NCBI RefSeq assembly: GCF_000751775.1
Contig: NZ_CCRF01000012.1
Coordinates: 1 to 34,604 of the forward strand
Length of the DNA stretch: 34,604 nt
Source: Caldibacillus thermoamylovorans
Lineage (GTDB): Bacteria > Bacillota > Bacilli > Bacillales > Caldibacillaceae
Reading direction: 5' to 3'
Shown: positions 23,594-32,411 of the stretch, in pieces
Layout: each line of letters begins with the position of its first letter
How positions within the stretch are numbered: the stretch's first letter is position 1
Notes under the pieces: generated by a model
Seen by the model: the letters and a program-made list of their open reading frames with translations, nothing else
Databases searched by the model: none
Told to the model about the DNA's origin: nothing
Position numbers and translations under genes: made by a program

Positions 23594-25026
23594 AAGTAAA
23601 ATATATGTATCAACAAATGCTCAGCCATCTCGGTATTATTACTGTTGCCTTCCTCATTTTAAGCTTGCTCGTATCTCAATATGTTGAATCGCTCGTTTAT
23701 AAAAATAAAGAAGAAGAATTGATTTCCTACGGGGAACAAATTTTAAAAGACTTAAATAATAACTTTTTAACAGATACATTCACATTAAATGATTATCAAG
23801 ACGTTTTGAAAAAGAGAAACATATATTTAACGATGTTTGATTCAAACGGGCAAATTGTTTATCCGATTGATAATAGAAATTTGCAAATTCAATTTACTGA
23901 AAAAGAATGGGAACAAATTTCGCAGGGGAAAAGGGTAGTGGTCAATGTTGATTTTAACCGTTTTGAACAGGCGGTATCCCTTGTGATTCTCCCTTATAAA
24001 AAGGGCGACTATTTATTAGGCGGAATTTTGTTAACAGCTCCCGTCAGCGGAACCCGGGAGATGATTCAAGAGTTTAACAGCTACTTGATCATAACGGTAT
24101 GCATTGCTTTAGGTATCTCTTTTATCATCAGTTGGTTTCTTTCCAAAATTCATGTACGACGGATTAAACAGCTGCAAAAAGCGACATCTGCGGTTGCACG
24201 CGGCGATTACAATGTAACGGTACGCGATTCTGATTTTGATGAAATCGGGGAATTGGCCAGTGATTTTAATAAGATGGTGGGGAAATTGAGAAAGTCGATG
24301 GATGAGATTGAAAGTTTGGAAAATCGCAGGCGGCAGTTCATGGCAGACGTATCCCATGAAATGAGAACACCGTTAACGACGATTAGCGGTATCATTGAAG
24401 GGTTACGAAACAATATGATCCCTGAAAGTGAAAAGGAAAAAGGACTGGCACTTGTCAGCCAAGAAACGAAACGATTGATCCGGTTAGTCAATGAAAACTT
24501 GGATTATGAAAAAATTCGTTCCAACCAAGTGAAATTAAATAAGGAAGAGATTGAACTCATTGATGTTTTTGAGATTATTAAAGATCAGTTAGCGATTCAA
24601 GCGGAAGAGCGAAATGACGAAATCGTAGTGGATGTGGAAAACGATACAATGGTTTATGCCGACTATGATAGACTTGTGCAAATTTTGCTAAATATTACCA
24701 AAAATAGTATTCAATTTACCGAAAACGGCTTAATTACCCTTCGCGGGAGAGAGGCTGCCGATAGTACCGTCATTGAAATTGAAGATACCGGTATCGGCAT
24801 TGACCCGAAAGACGTGGAAAATATTTGGCATCGTTTTTACAAAGCGGATATATCAAGAAAAAGCAATCCTTTTGGTGAATTTGGCCTCGGCTTATCTATT
24901 GTAAAGCAGTTAGTTTTACTGCATGACGGAAAAATTGATGTAAAAAGTGAAAAAGGAAAGGGAACGAAATTTACCATTTGGTTGCCGGTCAAACCAAATA
25001 AGCCCCTTTTAAAAGCTGAGGAATAG
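23590..25026 (+). CDS. Membrane sensor histidine kinase
   Basis: The product (478 residues) has helix 1 at about residues 13-32, an extracellular sensor region of about 130 residues (rich in NNNFL, YPIDNRN, FNRFEQAVSL), helix 2 at about 160-182, a HAMP domain (about 183-237), the dimerisation helix with the phospho-accepting His256 in DVSHEMRTPLTT, and an ATPase domain with N box ILLNITKNSIQF, G1 EDTGIGID, F box and G2 GLGLSIVKQL. The layout is that of WalK/PhoR-like kinases without a PAS domain. It pairs with the response regulator just upstream. The last codons, GAG GAA TAG, are already part of the first unit of a 49-bp repeat array. Confidence 0.93.
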   Translation: MKVKYMYQQMLSHLGIITVAFLILSLLVSQYVESLVYKNKEEELISYGEQILKDLNNNFLTDTFTLNDYQDVLKKRNIYLTMFDSNGQIVYPIDNRNLQIQFTEKEWEQISQGKRVVVNVDFNRFEQAVSLVILPYKKGDYLLGGILLTAPVSGTREMIQEFNSYLIITVCIALGISFIISWFLSKIHVRRIKQLQKATSAVARGDYNVTVRDSDFDEIGELASDFNKMVGKLRKSMDEIESLENRRRQFMADVSHEMRTPLTTISGIIEGLRNNMIPESEKEKGLALVSQETKRLIRLVNENLDYEKIRSNQVKLNKEEIELIDVFEIIKDQLAIQAEERNDEIVVDVENDTMVYADYDRLVQILLNITKNSIQFTENGLITLRGREAADSTVIEIEDTGIGIDPKDVENIWHRFYKADISRKSNPFGEFGLGLSIVKQLVLLHDGKIDVKSEKGKGTKFTIWLPVKPNKPLLKAEE

Positions 25027-25363
25027 ATTGTGGCCGGTAAAATCAAGTAGCTCGTTTTTAAAATCAGAGGAATAGAATGTTGCGGGTAAAATTAAGTAGC
25101 TTACTTTTAAAATCAAAGGAATAGATAGTGGTCGGATTAATCAAGTAGTTCACTTTTAAAATCATACGAATAGATTGTGGTCGGTCAAACTAAGTAGGTT
25201 GTGTTTAAAATCAGAGGAATAGAATGTTGCGGGTAAAATTAAGTAGCTTACTTTTAAAATCAAAGGAATAGATAGTGGTCGGATTAATCAAGTAGTTCGC
25301 GTTTAAAACCAAACGAATAGATTGTGACTGGTCAAATCAAGTAGCTCACTTTTAAAATCACAT
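25018..25363 (+). repeat. Seven-unit tandem repeat, exact 49-bp period (array C)
   Basis: GAATAG recurs at 25021, 25070, 25119, 25168, 25217, 25266 and 25315, and as GATTAG at 25364: every step is 49 bp. Each unit carries GAATAGATTG or GAATAGAATG, a G-rich GTGGCCGG-type block, TCAAGTAG, and TTTTAAAATCA. Units 2-3 and 5-6 are almost identical to each other, so a two-unit block was duplicated. The first unit includes the stop codon TAG of the histidine kinase. A small inverted pair, AAGTA/TACTT or AAGT/ACTT, is kept in most units. Confidence 0.9.
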
Positions 25364-25693
25364 GATTAGTACCAAAAAGCTGAGTGGGTTTTTTGCGGAA
25401 ATTTTGCACAAAATAGAGATATACGGGAAAGTTTTTCTGCAAAATGGACAATTTAGAGGTACTTGTCCTATTAACAATGCCGGTTTTGTCATGTTATTTA
25501 GTCTGGTACCTTTTGCCGTGTGGTCAATTTTCATGTATATGCTTTTTTATTCAGTCTTGGCCCTTTTACCAAGTTTCGTATGTATTATGCACGTGCCCCC
25601 GGTGCAGATTATTTTTTGCACAAGAACAGGTATGGTAAAATAAATTCACTGTTGGAAAAAGAATCAACAAGAATAGGAAAATGAGGTGCCGAA
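25364..25693 (+). other. Gap with overlapping open frames, possibly a decayed small membrane gene
   Basis: Three frames stay open in turn: one from 25444 (MDNLEVLVLLTMPVLSCYLVW), one passing FMYMLFYSVLALLPSF, and a third ending YYARAPGADYFLHKNRYGK before a TGA near 25681. Each looks protein-like for a short distance only, as in a small membrane gene broken by frameshifts. None has a ribosome binding site of note. I cannot name the ancestor, and chance is possible. The end carries GAGGTG, the ribosome binding site of the next gene. Confidence 0.3.
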
Positions 25694-26419
25694 ATGAAAA
25701 TAGAAGTTTGGTCGGACTTTGTCTGTCCGTTCTGTTATATAGGAAAAAGACGGTTAGAAATGGCGTTGGATCAATTTCCCTACCGTAATCAAGTGGAAAT
25801 CGTGTTTAAAAGCTTTGAACTCGACCCGAATGTTGAAACGAATGATTCAATCACCATTGACCAAGCAATAGCGCAAAAATACGGAATCTCAGTAGATGAA
25901 GCCAAAAAAACAAATCAAAATATTATTGATCAGGCAGCTTCGGTTGGGCTAAATTACGATTTTTCTTCCATGTCGCCAACCAACACGTTTAAGGCTCATC
26001 GTTTGGCCAAATTTGCCGAAAAAAAAGGCAAGCTTATGGAGATGACGGAAAGATTACTCAAATCTCATTTCACCGAGTCAGGGCGAATTGATGATACGGA
26101 TAAATTAATCCAGCTGGCAGAAGAAGTCGGATTAAATAAAAATGAAGTGAAAGAAGTTTTGGAAAGTGATCAATTTTCCAATGAAGTACGTACAGACGAA
26201 ATGGAGGCACAAATGTTGGGCGTCCGCGGCGTTCCATTTTTTGTCATTAATCGAAAATATGCCATTTCCGGTGCTCAGCCGACAGAAGTTTTCACAAATG
26301 GATTACAGAAAGCTTGGGAAGAGGAACATTTGAGTACAAAATTTCAGCCGCTTGGCAGTGAGGAAGCTGCCAACTGTACTGCGGACGGGTGTGAGCTTCC
26401 CGATAAAAACGAAATATAA
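25694..26419 (+). CDS. DsbA-family (FrnE-like) thiol oxidoreductase, cytosolic
   Basis: The product (241 residues) has a thioredoxin fold with the active site CPFC (Cys11 and Cys14) in the first strand-helix unit (VWSDFVCPFCYIGKRRLE), a helical insert (about residues 50-150) and the cis-proline region GVRGVPFFVINRKYAISGAQ (about 176-195). It has no signal peptide, so it acts in the cytosol, unlike DsbA itself. The FrnE-like group is linked to polyketide tailoring and to oxidative stress in different bacteria. A cysteine pair near the C terminus (NCTADGCELP) could be a second redox or metal site. The terminator follows directly, so it is a single gene. Confidence 0.88.
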   Translation: MKIEVWSDFVCPFCYIGKRRLEMALDQFPYRNQVEIVFKSFELDPNVETNDSITIDQAIAQKYGISVDEAKKTNQNIIDQAASVGLNYDFSSMSPTNTFKAHRLAKFAEKKGKLMEMTERLLKSHFTESGRIDDTDKLIQLAEEVGLNKNEVKEVLESDQFSNEVRTDEMEAQMLGVRGVPFFVINRKYAISGAQPTEVFTNGLQKAWEEEHLSTKFQPLGSEEAANCTADGCELPDKNEI

Positions 26420-26427
26420 ACAGGAAG

Positions 26428-26466
26428 GACTATCGCCAAAGAACAAAGCGATAGTCTATTTTTTTA
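26428..26466 (+). terminator. Terminator after the FrnE-like gene
   Basis: GACTATCGC (26428-26436) and GCGATAGTC (26448-26456) form a perfect stem, followed by TATTTTTTT. Confidence 0.85.
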
Positions 26467-26760
26467 AGAAAGTACAAAATTTCGTCACATCCACATTGCT
26501 CACACTGTGGCAGTTTTTAGCGTGGTAGTGATGAGTCGCCTAATGACAATGAGTCATTTGACCTAGTGCGAAATTACTGAAAAGCTATTGTTGGAAAAGC
26601 GAAAAGCGCTTAAAATGGAAATTAAGAACCAAATCCGTATCTATGAATATTGCATCGTATGAAAGTCGACAAGACGACTGCTACTACATAATTTGTCCGA
26701 TCACGTATATCATATTTTATTTGCTTGGTTTAAAAAAGAAGAATATTGGAGGAATGAACA
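26467..26760. other. Upstream region of the chemoreceptor gene
   Basis: No gene is seen. It includes a direct pair GATGAGTC/AATGAGTC (around 26529-26554). I looked for c-di-GMP and similar riboswitch cores and saw none. TTGGAGGAATG (26747-26757) provides the ribosome binding site for the GTG start at 26761. Confidence 0.4.
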
Positions 26761-28074
26761 GTGATAAAGTTTTATCGTAATTTAAAGTTTCGTACCAAGT
26801 ACCGGATTGCTTTGGCAGGTACGATCATCATATTCTTGATCGCTTCAACAATTGTTGGTATAAATCTATTTCATATTCGTTCAGGGATCGATAATCCGGA
26901 AATTCAAGCCCAATTAGCCGGTCTGTCTAATATGTTAATTATTTCCGTCATCATAGCGGCGTTAATCGGTGTTGTTCTTCTACACTTGATCAGCAGGGGT
27001 ATTGAAAGCAGTCTTAAAAAGGTTGCAACGGCGGCAGATGAAATTGCAAACGGGAATTTGCAAATAGCTGATATCAAAATTACTTCAAATGATGAAATTG
27101 GTCAATTAGGACAAGCTGTAAACACTTTGAAAAATAATTTGAATACTATGATTACCCAAATTAACTACGTGTCAAACCTGGTGGCAGATAAAAGTAAATT
27201 GCTGAAAACGGGTGCTGAAGATATCAAAGCCGGAAGCGAACAAATTGCCACTACGATGGAACAATTATCTGCCGGATCCGAAAGCCAAGCATCATCTGCA
27301 AATGACCTTTTTGAAAAAATGCAAGAATTTATGGAAACGATTGCGAATGTGGTGTATAAATCACAGGATGTAAAAAACATTTCTGAAAATATGGTTAATA
27401 TTACGAATGAAGGAAGTCAAAATTTAGAAGTAACGTCACAAAAAATGGGCGAAATCAATAAAAAGTTTAATCAATCATTGCAAATGGTAAAGGGTTTGAA
27501 TGAGAAAATTAAAAATATAAACCAGTTGATCGTGGTTATTAAAGAAATCGCTGATCAAACAAATCTCTTGGCTTTAAATGCATCGATTGAAGCGGCACGG
27601 GCAGGCGAACACGGTCGGGGGTTTGCCGTTGTTGCCGATGAAGTCAGAAAACTGGCCGAACAAGTCAATGCTTCCATCAGTAATATTAATGTCATTTTAA
27701 AAGATATTCAAGATGAGTCGAAAAATGTACTTGGATCATTAGAAGAAGGCTATCAATTAGTGGACGATGGTACAGGACAAATGAAGAAAACCGGAGAAGT
27801 ATTCCAATTAATGTTCGAAACAATAAATAAGGTTGTTGATCAAATCGAGGCGATGTCAAATTCATTATACGATGTTATTGATGATGCCCACCCGATTAGC
27901 AATTTACTGGAGTCTATTGTTTCAGTTACACAAGAGTCCGCTGCCGGGATAGAAGAGACTTCAGCAAGTGTACAGGAATCAAATCAATCGATTAAAAACA
28001 TCCACAGCCATACACTGGAATTAGAAAAAGAAGTAAGTAATCTAAAAGGTGTAATTCAAGAGTTTAATATCTAA
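26761..28074 (+). CDS. Methyl-accepting chemotaxis protein with minimal extracellular part
   Basis: This 437-residue receptor has helix 1 at about residues 15-37, only about 20 residues outside the membrane ([18 protein letters not shown]), helix 2 at about 60-80, a HAMP domain (about 81-133) and a long coiled-coil signalling domain. Its tip, [21 protein letters not shown], then [17 protein letters not shown] (about 263-300), is the CheA/CheW contact. With no room for a ligand-binding domain outside, it may sense the membrane state or an internal signal, or work with a partner protein. The start is GTG. The gene sits alone; no chemotaxis genes are near it. A 25-unit hairpin array begins 30 bp after its stop codon. 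Confidence 0.92.
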   Translation: MIKFYRNLKFRTKYRIALAGTIIIFLIASTIVGINLFHIRSGIDNPEIQAQLAGLSNMLIISVIIAALIGVVLLHLISRGIESSLKKVATAADEIANGNLQIADIKITSNDEIGQLGQAVNTLKNNLNTMITQINYVSNLVADKSKLLKTGAEDIKAGSEQIATTMEQLSAGSESQASSANDLFEKMQEFMETIANVVYKSQDVKNISENMVNITNEGSQNLEVTSQKMGEINKKFNQSLQMVKGLNEKIKNINQLIVVIKEIADQTNLLALNASIEAARAGEHGRGFAVVADEVRKLAEQVNASISNINVILKDIQDESKNVLGSLEEGYQLVDDGTGQMKKTGEVFQLMFETINKVVDQIEAMSNSLYDVIDDAHPISNLLESIVSVTQESAAGIEETSASVQESNQSIKNIHSHTLELEKEVSNLKGVIQEFNI

Positions 28075-28104
28075 CTTGAGTTTCGCACCTTAGGAGACTA
28101 ATAA

Positions 28105-29378
28105 ATCGATTAGGCCCGTTCTCGTCGCCGTTTTTGGGTGAGAAATGCTTGTTTTTGGCGACGAGACTTGTTCTCGTCGCCGTTTTTGGTTGAGAAAGCT
28201 TCTATTTTGACGACGAGATCCTTTCTCGTCGCCGTTTTGGGTAGAAAAATCCCTAATTTTGACGACGAGACTCGTTCTCGTCACCGTTTTTGGTTGAGAA
28301 AGCTTCTATTTTGACGACGAGACTTGTTCTCGTCACCGTTTTTGGTCTAGAAATGCTCAATTTTGGCGACGAAACCCGTTCTCGTCGCCGTTTTGGGTAG
28401 AAAAAAGCTTAATTTTGGCGACGAAACCCAATCTCGTCACCACTTTTGGGTGAGAAATGCTTGTTTTTGGCGACGAGGCCCGTTCTCGTCGCCATTTTGG
28501 GGTAAAAAACTCACTTTTTTGACGACGAGGCCCGTTCTCGTCGCCACTTTTGGTCTGGGAAGCCTCTATTTTGACGACGAGACTCGTTCTCGTCACCGTT
28601 TTTGGTCTGGAAATGCTCAATTTTGGCGACGAGATCCTTTCTCGTCGCCGTTTTGGGTAAAAAAAATCCCTAATTTTGACGACGAAACCCAATCTCGTCA
28701 CCGTTTTGGGTAGAAAAAAGCTTAATTTTGGCGACGAGACCCAATCTCGTCACCACTTTTGGTTGAGAAATGCTTGTTTTTGGCGACGAGATCCTTTCTC
28801 GTCGCCGTTTTGGGTTGAGAAAGCTTCTATTTTGACGACGAGACTCGTCCTCGTCGCCACTTTGGGGTAAAAAACTCACTTTTTTGACGACGAGACTCGT
28901 TCTCGTCATCGTTTTTGGGTGAGAAAGCTTCTATTTTGACGACGAGACTCGTCCTCGTCGCCACTTTGGGGTAAAAAACTCACTTTTTTGACGACGAGAC
29001 TCGTTCTCGTCACCGTTTTTGGTCTAGAAATGCTCAATTTTGGCGACGAGATCCTTTCTCGTCGCCGTTTTGGGTAAAAAAATCCCTAATTTTGACGACG
29101 AAACCCAATCTCGTCACCGTTTTTGGTCTGGGAATGCTCAATTTTGGCGACGAGACCCTTTCTCGTCGTCGTTTTGGGTAGAAAAAAGCTTAATTTTGGC
29201 GGCGAAACCCAATCTCGTCACCACTTTTGGTTGAGAAATGCTTGTTTTTGGCGACGAGGCCCGTTCTCGTCGCCACTTTTAGGTGAGAAAGTCTCATTTT
29301 TGACGACGAGACTCGATCTCGTCACCGTTTTTGGTTGAGAGAGCTTCTATATTGGCGACGAGATTCATTCTCGCCACC
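28105..29378 (+). repeat. 25-unit hairpin array, 52-bp period (array D)
   Basis: A 25-bp imperfect palindrome, GGCGACGAG-N7-CTCGTCGCC or close variants, starts at 28105 (degenerate), 28157, 28209, 28261, 28313, 28365, 28417, 28469, 28521, 28573, 28625, 28678, 28730, 28782, 28834, 28886, 28938, 28990, 29042, 29094, 29146, 29198, 29250, 29302 and 29354. All steps are 52 bp except one of 53, caused by an extra A in a linker. Linkers are 27 bp and come in about six recurring types. On the plus strand most stems are followed by GTTTTTGG or GTTTTGGG, like weak terminators. Open frames in both strands arise because 52 is not a multiple of 3. No cas gene and no varied spacers: not CRISPR. Confidence 0.95.
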
Positions 29379-29446
29379 CATCCGTCTCAAATAAATCTGT
29401 CCTCAAGCGCAATCAACCTTCACCAGAAACATTCGCTCTTATTCGT

Positions 29447-29647
29447 CCTTCAGTAAAAATGTCATGCCCATTTGAACCGAATTTTTTCAACGAGTCGATT
29501 TTGTAAAAGAAAAAGATTGCAACTCCATGAAAAGCCATGATAATTCCTTCAGCAAAAACCTCATGTCCGTTTGACCCAAAATTTTTTTTACAATGAATCT
29601 ATTTTATTGAAGAAATGTATTGCAAGCTATGAAAAATCATGTATAAT
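29447..29647 (+). promoter_or_regulatory. Promoter-bearing 99-bp duplication before the XRE-cupin gene
   Basis: Two diverged copies, 29447-29545 and 29546-29644, share CCTTCAG, CATG.CC.TTTGA.CC, ATTTTTT and the end ATTGCAA..ATGAAAA..CATG. Each holds a promoter-like pair with 16-bp spacing: TTGCAA (29517) with GATAAT (29539), and TTGCAA (29620) with a perfect TATAAT (29642-29647). The second is the likely promoter of the regulator gene. Downstream, TTAGTAAAC and GTAAACACTAA (29670-29735) form an inverted pair that could be the gene's own operator. Confidence 0.5.
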
Positions 29648-29743
29648 AGAAAACTGAATTAGTAAACTTTATGTTTATAAATAGAAAACTTTCTTTACAA
29701 AAGGTTTAGTTTTGGTAAACACTAATTTAAATGAGGTAATGTG

Positions 29744-30292
29744 ATGAATCGGGGAATTGGTAAGAAAATCAAAAATTTACGTTTGAAAAAGGGATTGACA
29801 CAGGAAGAACTTGGTGAACGGACCGATTTAAGTAAAGGGTACATTTCCCAGATCGAGCGAGACTTAAGTTCACCGTCAATCGAGACGTTTTTCGACATCT
29901 TAGAAGTGCTCGGTTGTTCACCTAAAGAATTTTTTGATGATAAGGATAATGGTCAAAAAGTGGTCTACGGGGAAGAAGACCAAACCGAGTATATCGACGA
30001 AGAAAATGGCTACAAAATTCAGTGGCTTGTACCGGAGTCGAATGAAAATGATATGGAACCGATTATTTTAACCCTCGAACCAAATGGGAAATTTAAAGAG
30101 TTTGAACCATCGCTTGCGGAAACGTTTATTTACGTTCTTAAAGGAGAAATAGCCGTGCAGCTGGGGAGAACGACTTATACAGCGAAGGAAGGGGAATCTG
30201 TTTATTTCTATGCTTCCAATGAACACCAAATTTTCAATCATCATGATGGGGTTTCAAAAATTTTACTAGTTGCCACCGATTCTTACTTATAA
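29744..30292 (+). CDS. XRE-cupin transcriptional regulator (PuuR-like)
   Basis: The product (182 residues) has an N-terminal helix-turn-helix (IGKKIKNLRLKKGLTQEEL, then LSKGYISQIERDLSSPS; about residues 4-60) and a C-terminal cupin barrel (about 100-180; ETFIYVLKGEIAVQLG, EGESVYFYASNEHQIFNH). Regulators of this type control polyamine and amino-acid genes, and one is usually encoded just before potABCD in Bacillus, as here (210 bp gap). Spermidine or putrescine is the likely ligand. I use the ATG at 29744, six bases after GAGGT; GTG 29741 is directly in front of it. Confidence 0.88.
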   Translation: MNRGIGKKIKNLRLKKGLTQEELGERTDLSKGYISQIERDLSSPSIETFFDILEVLGCSPKEFFDDKDNGQKVVYGEEDQTEYIDEENGYKIQWLVPESNENDMEPIILTLEPNGKFKEFEPSLAETFIYVLKGEIAVQLGRTTYTAKEGESVYFYASNEHQIFNHHDGVSKILLVATDSYL

Positions 30293-30502
30293 AAATCAAG
30301 TTTGGTGGCATTCGCGAGACCACTGAAGAAGTGCTAAAATCACTTGCTTAACACCATATTTAGATGTAACTTTGTGGTCTATCCTACTATATATTGAGTG
30401 AGTGAACTTATTCGAATTGTTTTTCAGTGGCCCCGGCATTCACTTGGTTGAAGTTTCATTTATAAAATAGCCTAACGTAAAAAACATAAAGGGGGAGCAC
30501 CA

Positions 30503-31615
30503 ATGACTGAGCAACCGATTATCCGCTTTGAAAATGTAACAAAACAATATGATGATGACCCACCAATATTGGATAATGTAAGTTTTGAAATGGAAAAAGG
30601 AAAGTTTTATACCCTTCTTGGTCCATCCGGATGCGGTAAAACAACGATTCTTCGGCTTATTTCCGGATTAATTGAGGCAACGAGCGGGAAAATTTATTTT
30701 AAAGATAAATTGATTAACCATGTTCCCGCCAATAAACGGCAGGTGAATACCGTATTTCAGGATTATGCCCTTTTCCCGCATTTGAATGTTTATGAAAATG
30801 TCGCTTTCGGCCTTCGTATTAGAAAAATGAAAAATGACGAAATCGATAAAAAGGTCCGAGAAGCTCTTCGTTTTGTAAACTTGGTAGGATTTGAAAACCG
30901 GGAAATTAAAGAAATGTCCGGTGGTCAAAGGCAGCGGGTAGCGATTGCCCGTGCAATTGTGAATGAACCGGAAGTCCTGCTTTTGGACGAGCCCCTTTCT
31001 GCACTGGATTTGAAACTTCGGACAGAGATGCAATATGAATTACGGGAACTACAACAACGGTTAGGCATTACTTTTGTTTTTGTAACCCATGATCAGGAAG
31101 AAGCTCTGGCGATGAGTGACGAAATTTTTGTTATTAATGAAGGGAAAATCCAACAAAAAGGAACACCGAGGGATATTTATGATGAACCGATTAACCGGTT
31201 TGTTGCCAATTTTATCGGGGAATCGAATATCATCAAAGGAAAAATGATACGCGACTTTTTGGTGGAATTTGACGGTAAACAATTTGAATGTGTTGACCAA
31301 GGTTTTAGCCCCAACGAGCCGGTAGAAGTTGTTATTCGCCCGGAAGATTTAGAGATTACCACTCCGGACCGGGGGAAACTAAATGTAAAAGTGGACACAG
31401 TATTATTCCGTGGTGTTCATTATGAGCTATGCAGTTATGATGAAAACGGCAATGAATGGATCATCCATTCGACAAAAAAAGCAGAAATTGGAGCGGAAAT
31501 CGGCCTTTATTTTGAACCGGAAGCGATTCATGTCATGAGATTTGGGGAAACGGAAGAGGAATTTGATGCAAGACTAGAAAGCTATGATTCCTATGGTGAT
31601 AAAGATGCAGACTAG
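30503..31615 (+). CDS. potA: Spermidine/putrescine ABC transporter, ATP-binding protein
   Basis: This 370-residue ATPase powers polyamine import. Walker A is GPSGCGKT (residues 40-47), followed by the Q-loop [20 protein letters not shown], the signature [14 protein letters not shown], Walker [12 protein letters not shown] and the H-loop FVTHDQEEA. The C-terminal third is a TOBE-type regulatory domain ([12 protein letters not shown]). The family also includes iron and maltose importers, but the pot gene order settles it. GGGGGAG precedes the ATG. The last 11 bp overlap potB. The 210-bp region upstream holds inverted pairs AAGTG/CACTT and CCACTGAA/TTCAGTGG that may serve the XRE-cupin regulator. 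Confidence 0.93.
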   Translation: MTEQPIIRFENVTKQYDDDPPILDNVSFEMEKGKFYTLLGPSGCGKTTILRLISGLIEATSGKIYFKDKLINHVPANKRQVNTVFQDYALFPHLNVYENVAFGLRIRKMKNDEIDKKVREALRFVNLVGFENREIKEMSGGQRQRVAIARAIVNEPEVLLLDEPLSALDLKLRTEMQYELRELQQRLGITFVFVTHDQEEALAMSDEIFVINEGKIQQKGTPRDIYDEPINRFVANFIGESNIIKGKMIRDFLVEFDGKQFECVDQGFSPNEPVEVVIRPEDLEITTPDRGKLNVKVDTVLFRGVHYELCSYDENGNEWIIHSTKKAEIGAEIGLYFEPEAIHVMRFGETEEEFDARLESYDSYGDKDAD

Positions 31616-32411
31616 AAGCCGAAACTTTTACCTCATTCCTTATGTGATATGGATTGCAATATTTGTGATTATGCCGATTCTGCTCATTGTTTATTATTCA
31701 TTTTTGGATATTCACGGGAATTTTACACTGGCAAATTACCAAAAATTTTTTACACCGGTTTATTTAAAAATGACATTAAGTTCATTTTGGTATGCCTTGT
31801 TAATTACCGCTGTATCTTTGCTTGTGGCCTATCCAACCGCCTTTTTACTAACTAGGACAAAATATAAACAATTATGGTTGTTGTTAATTATTTTGCCTTC
31901 CTGGATTAATCTATTGTTAAAGGCTTATTCGTTCATCGGGATTTTTGGAACATACGGTTTTGCTAATGCCCTTTTGGAAGTGTTTGGTATTGGCAAAAAG
32001 CAAATTTTATTTACGGATTTCAGCTTTATCTTTGTTTCTGTTTATATTTTTATTCCGTTTATGATTTTACCGATTTTTAATGCATTGGATAAATTAAATC
32101 CGTCGTTCATCGATGCCTCGAGGGATTTAGGGGCTTCCGGTTGGACAACTTTTCGTCGGGTGATTTTCCCGTTAACGTTTGATGGTGTGAAGTCCGGATG
32201 TCAGGTCGTATTTATTCCAGCCCTTAGTTTGTTCATGTTAACAAGACTTATTGCCGGAAACCGGGTGATTACATTAGGTACAGCTGTGGAACAACATTTT
32301 CTCGTTACACAGGACTGGGGCATGGGTTCGACCATTGCAGTGTTCTTAATTATTAGTATGGTGATTATTATGTTGCTAACCGGGAATAAAAAGCGTGGGG
32401 GTGTCGGGTGA
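31605..32411 (+). CDS. potB: Spermidine/putrescine ABC transporter permease
   Basis: The product (268 residues) has six hydrophobic segments and the binding-protein-dependent permease loop [23 protein letters not shown] (its EAA-type motif, about residues 172-194, where the ATPase docks). I chose the ATG at 31605 ([16 protein letters not shown]); the frame is open upstream but inside potA. Start and end overlap potA (11 bp) and potC (1 bp), so the genes are translationally coupled. Confidence 0.92.
   Translation: MQTRSRNFYLIPYVIWIAIFVIMPILLIVYYSFLDIHGNFTLANYQKFFTPVYLKMTLSSFWYALLITAVSLLVAYPTAFLLTRTKYKQLWLLLIILPSWINLLLKAYSFIGIFGTYGFANALLEVFGIGKKQILFTDFSFIFVSVYIFIPFMILPIFNALDKLNPSFIDASRDLGASGWTTFRRVIFPLTFDGVKSGCQVVFIPALSLFMLTRLIAGNRVITLGTAVEQHFLVTQDWGMGSTIAVFLIISMVIIMLLTGNKKRGGVG

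Noticed and set aside
25362-25643. 93-codon and 64-codon overlapping frames as intact genes
   Set aside because: Neither has a ribosome binding site or steady coding character, and a third frame is the protein-like one at the 3' end; kept only as a possible decayed gene.
26467-26760. A c-di-GMP (GEMM) riboswitch before the chemoreceptor
   Set aside because: Such riboswitches often precede chemoreceptor genes, so I looked for the conserved core and paired elements, but did not find them.
28090-29338. Several open frames of 64-116 codons in both strands of the hairpin array
   Set aside because: They arise from the repeat period (52 is not divisible by 3), have no ribosome binding sites, overlap each other on both strands and encode only repeated arginine/phenylalanine-rich strings.
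28105-29378. CRISPR array (25-bp repeats, 27-bp spacers)
   Set aside because: The spacers fall into about six recurring types instead of being unique, the repeats vary, and there are no cas genes in the window.
30293-30502. A polyamine or guanidine-type riboswitch before potA
   Set aside because: Inverted pairs are present but do not form a recognised riboswitch fold; an operator for the XRE-cupin regulator is the simpler reading.
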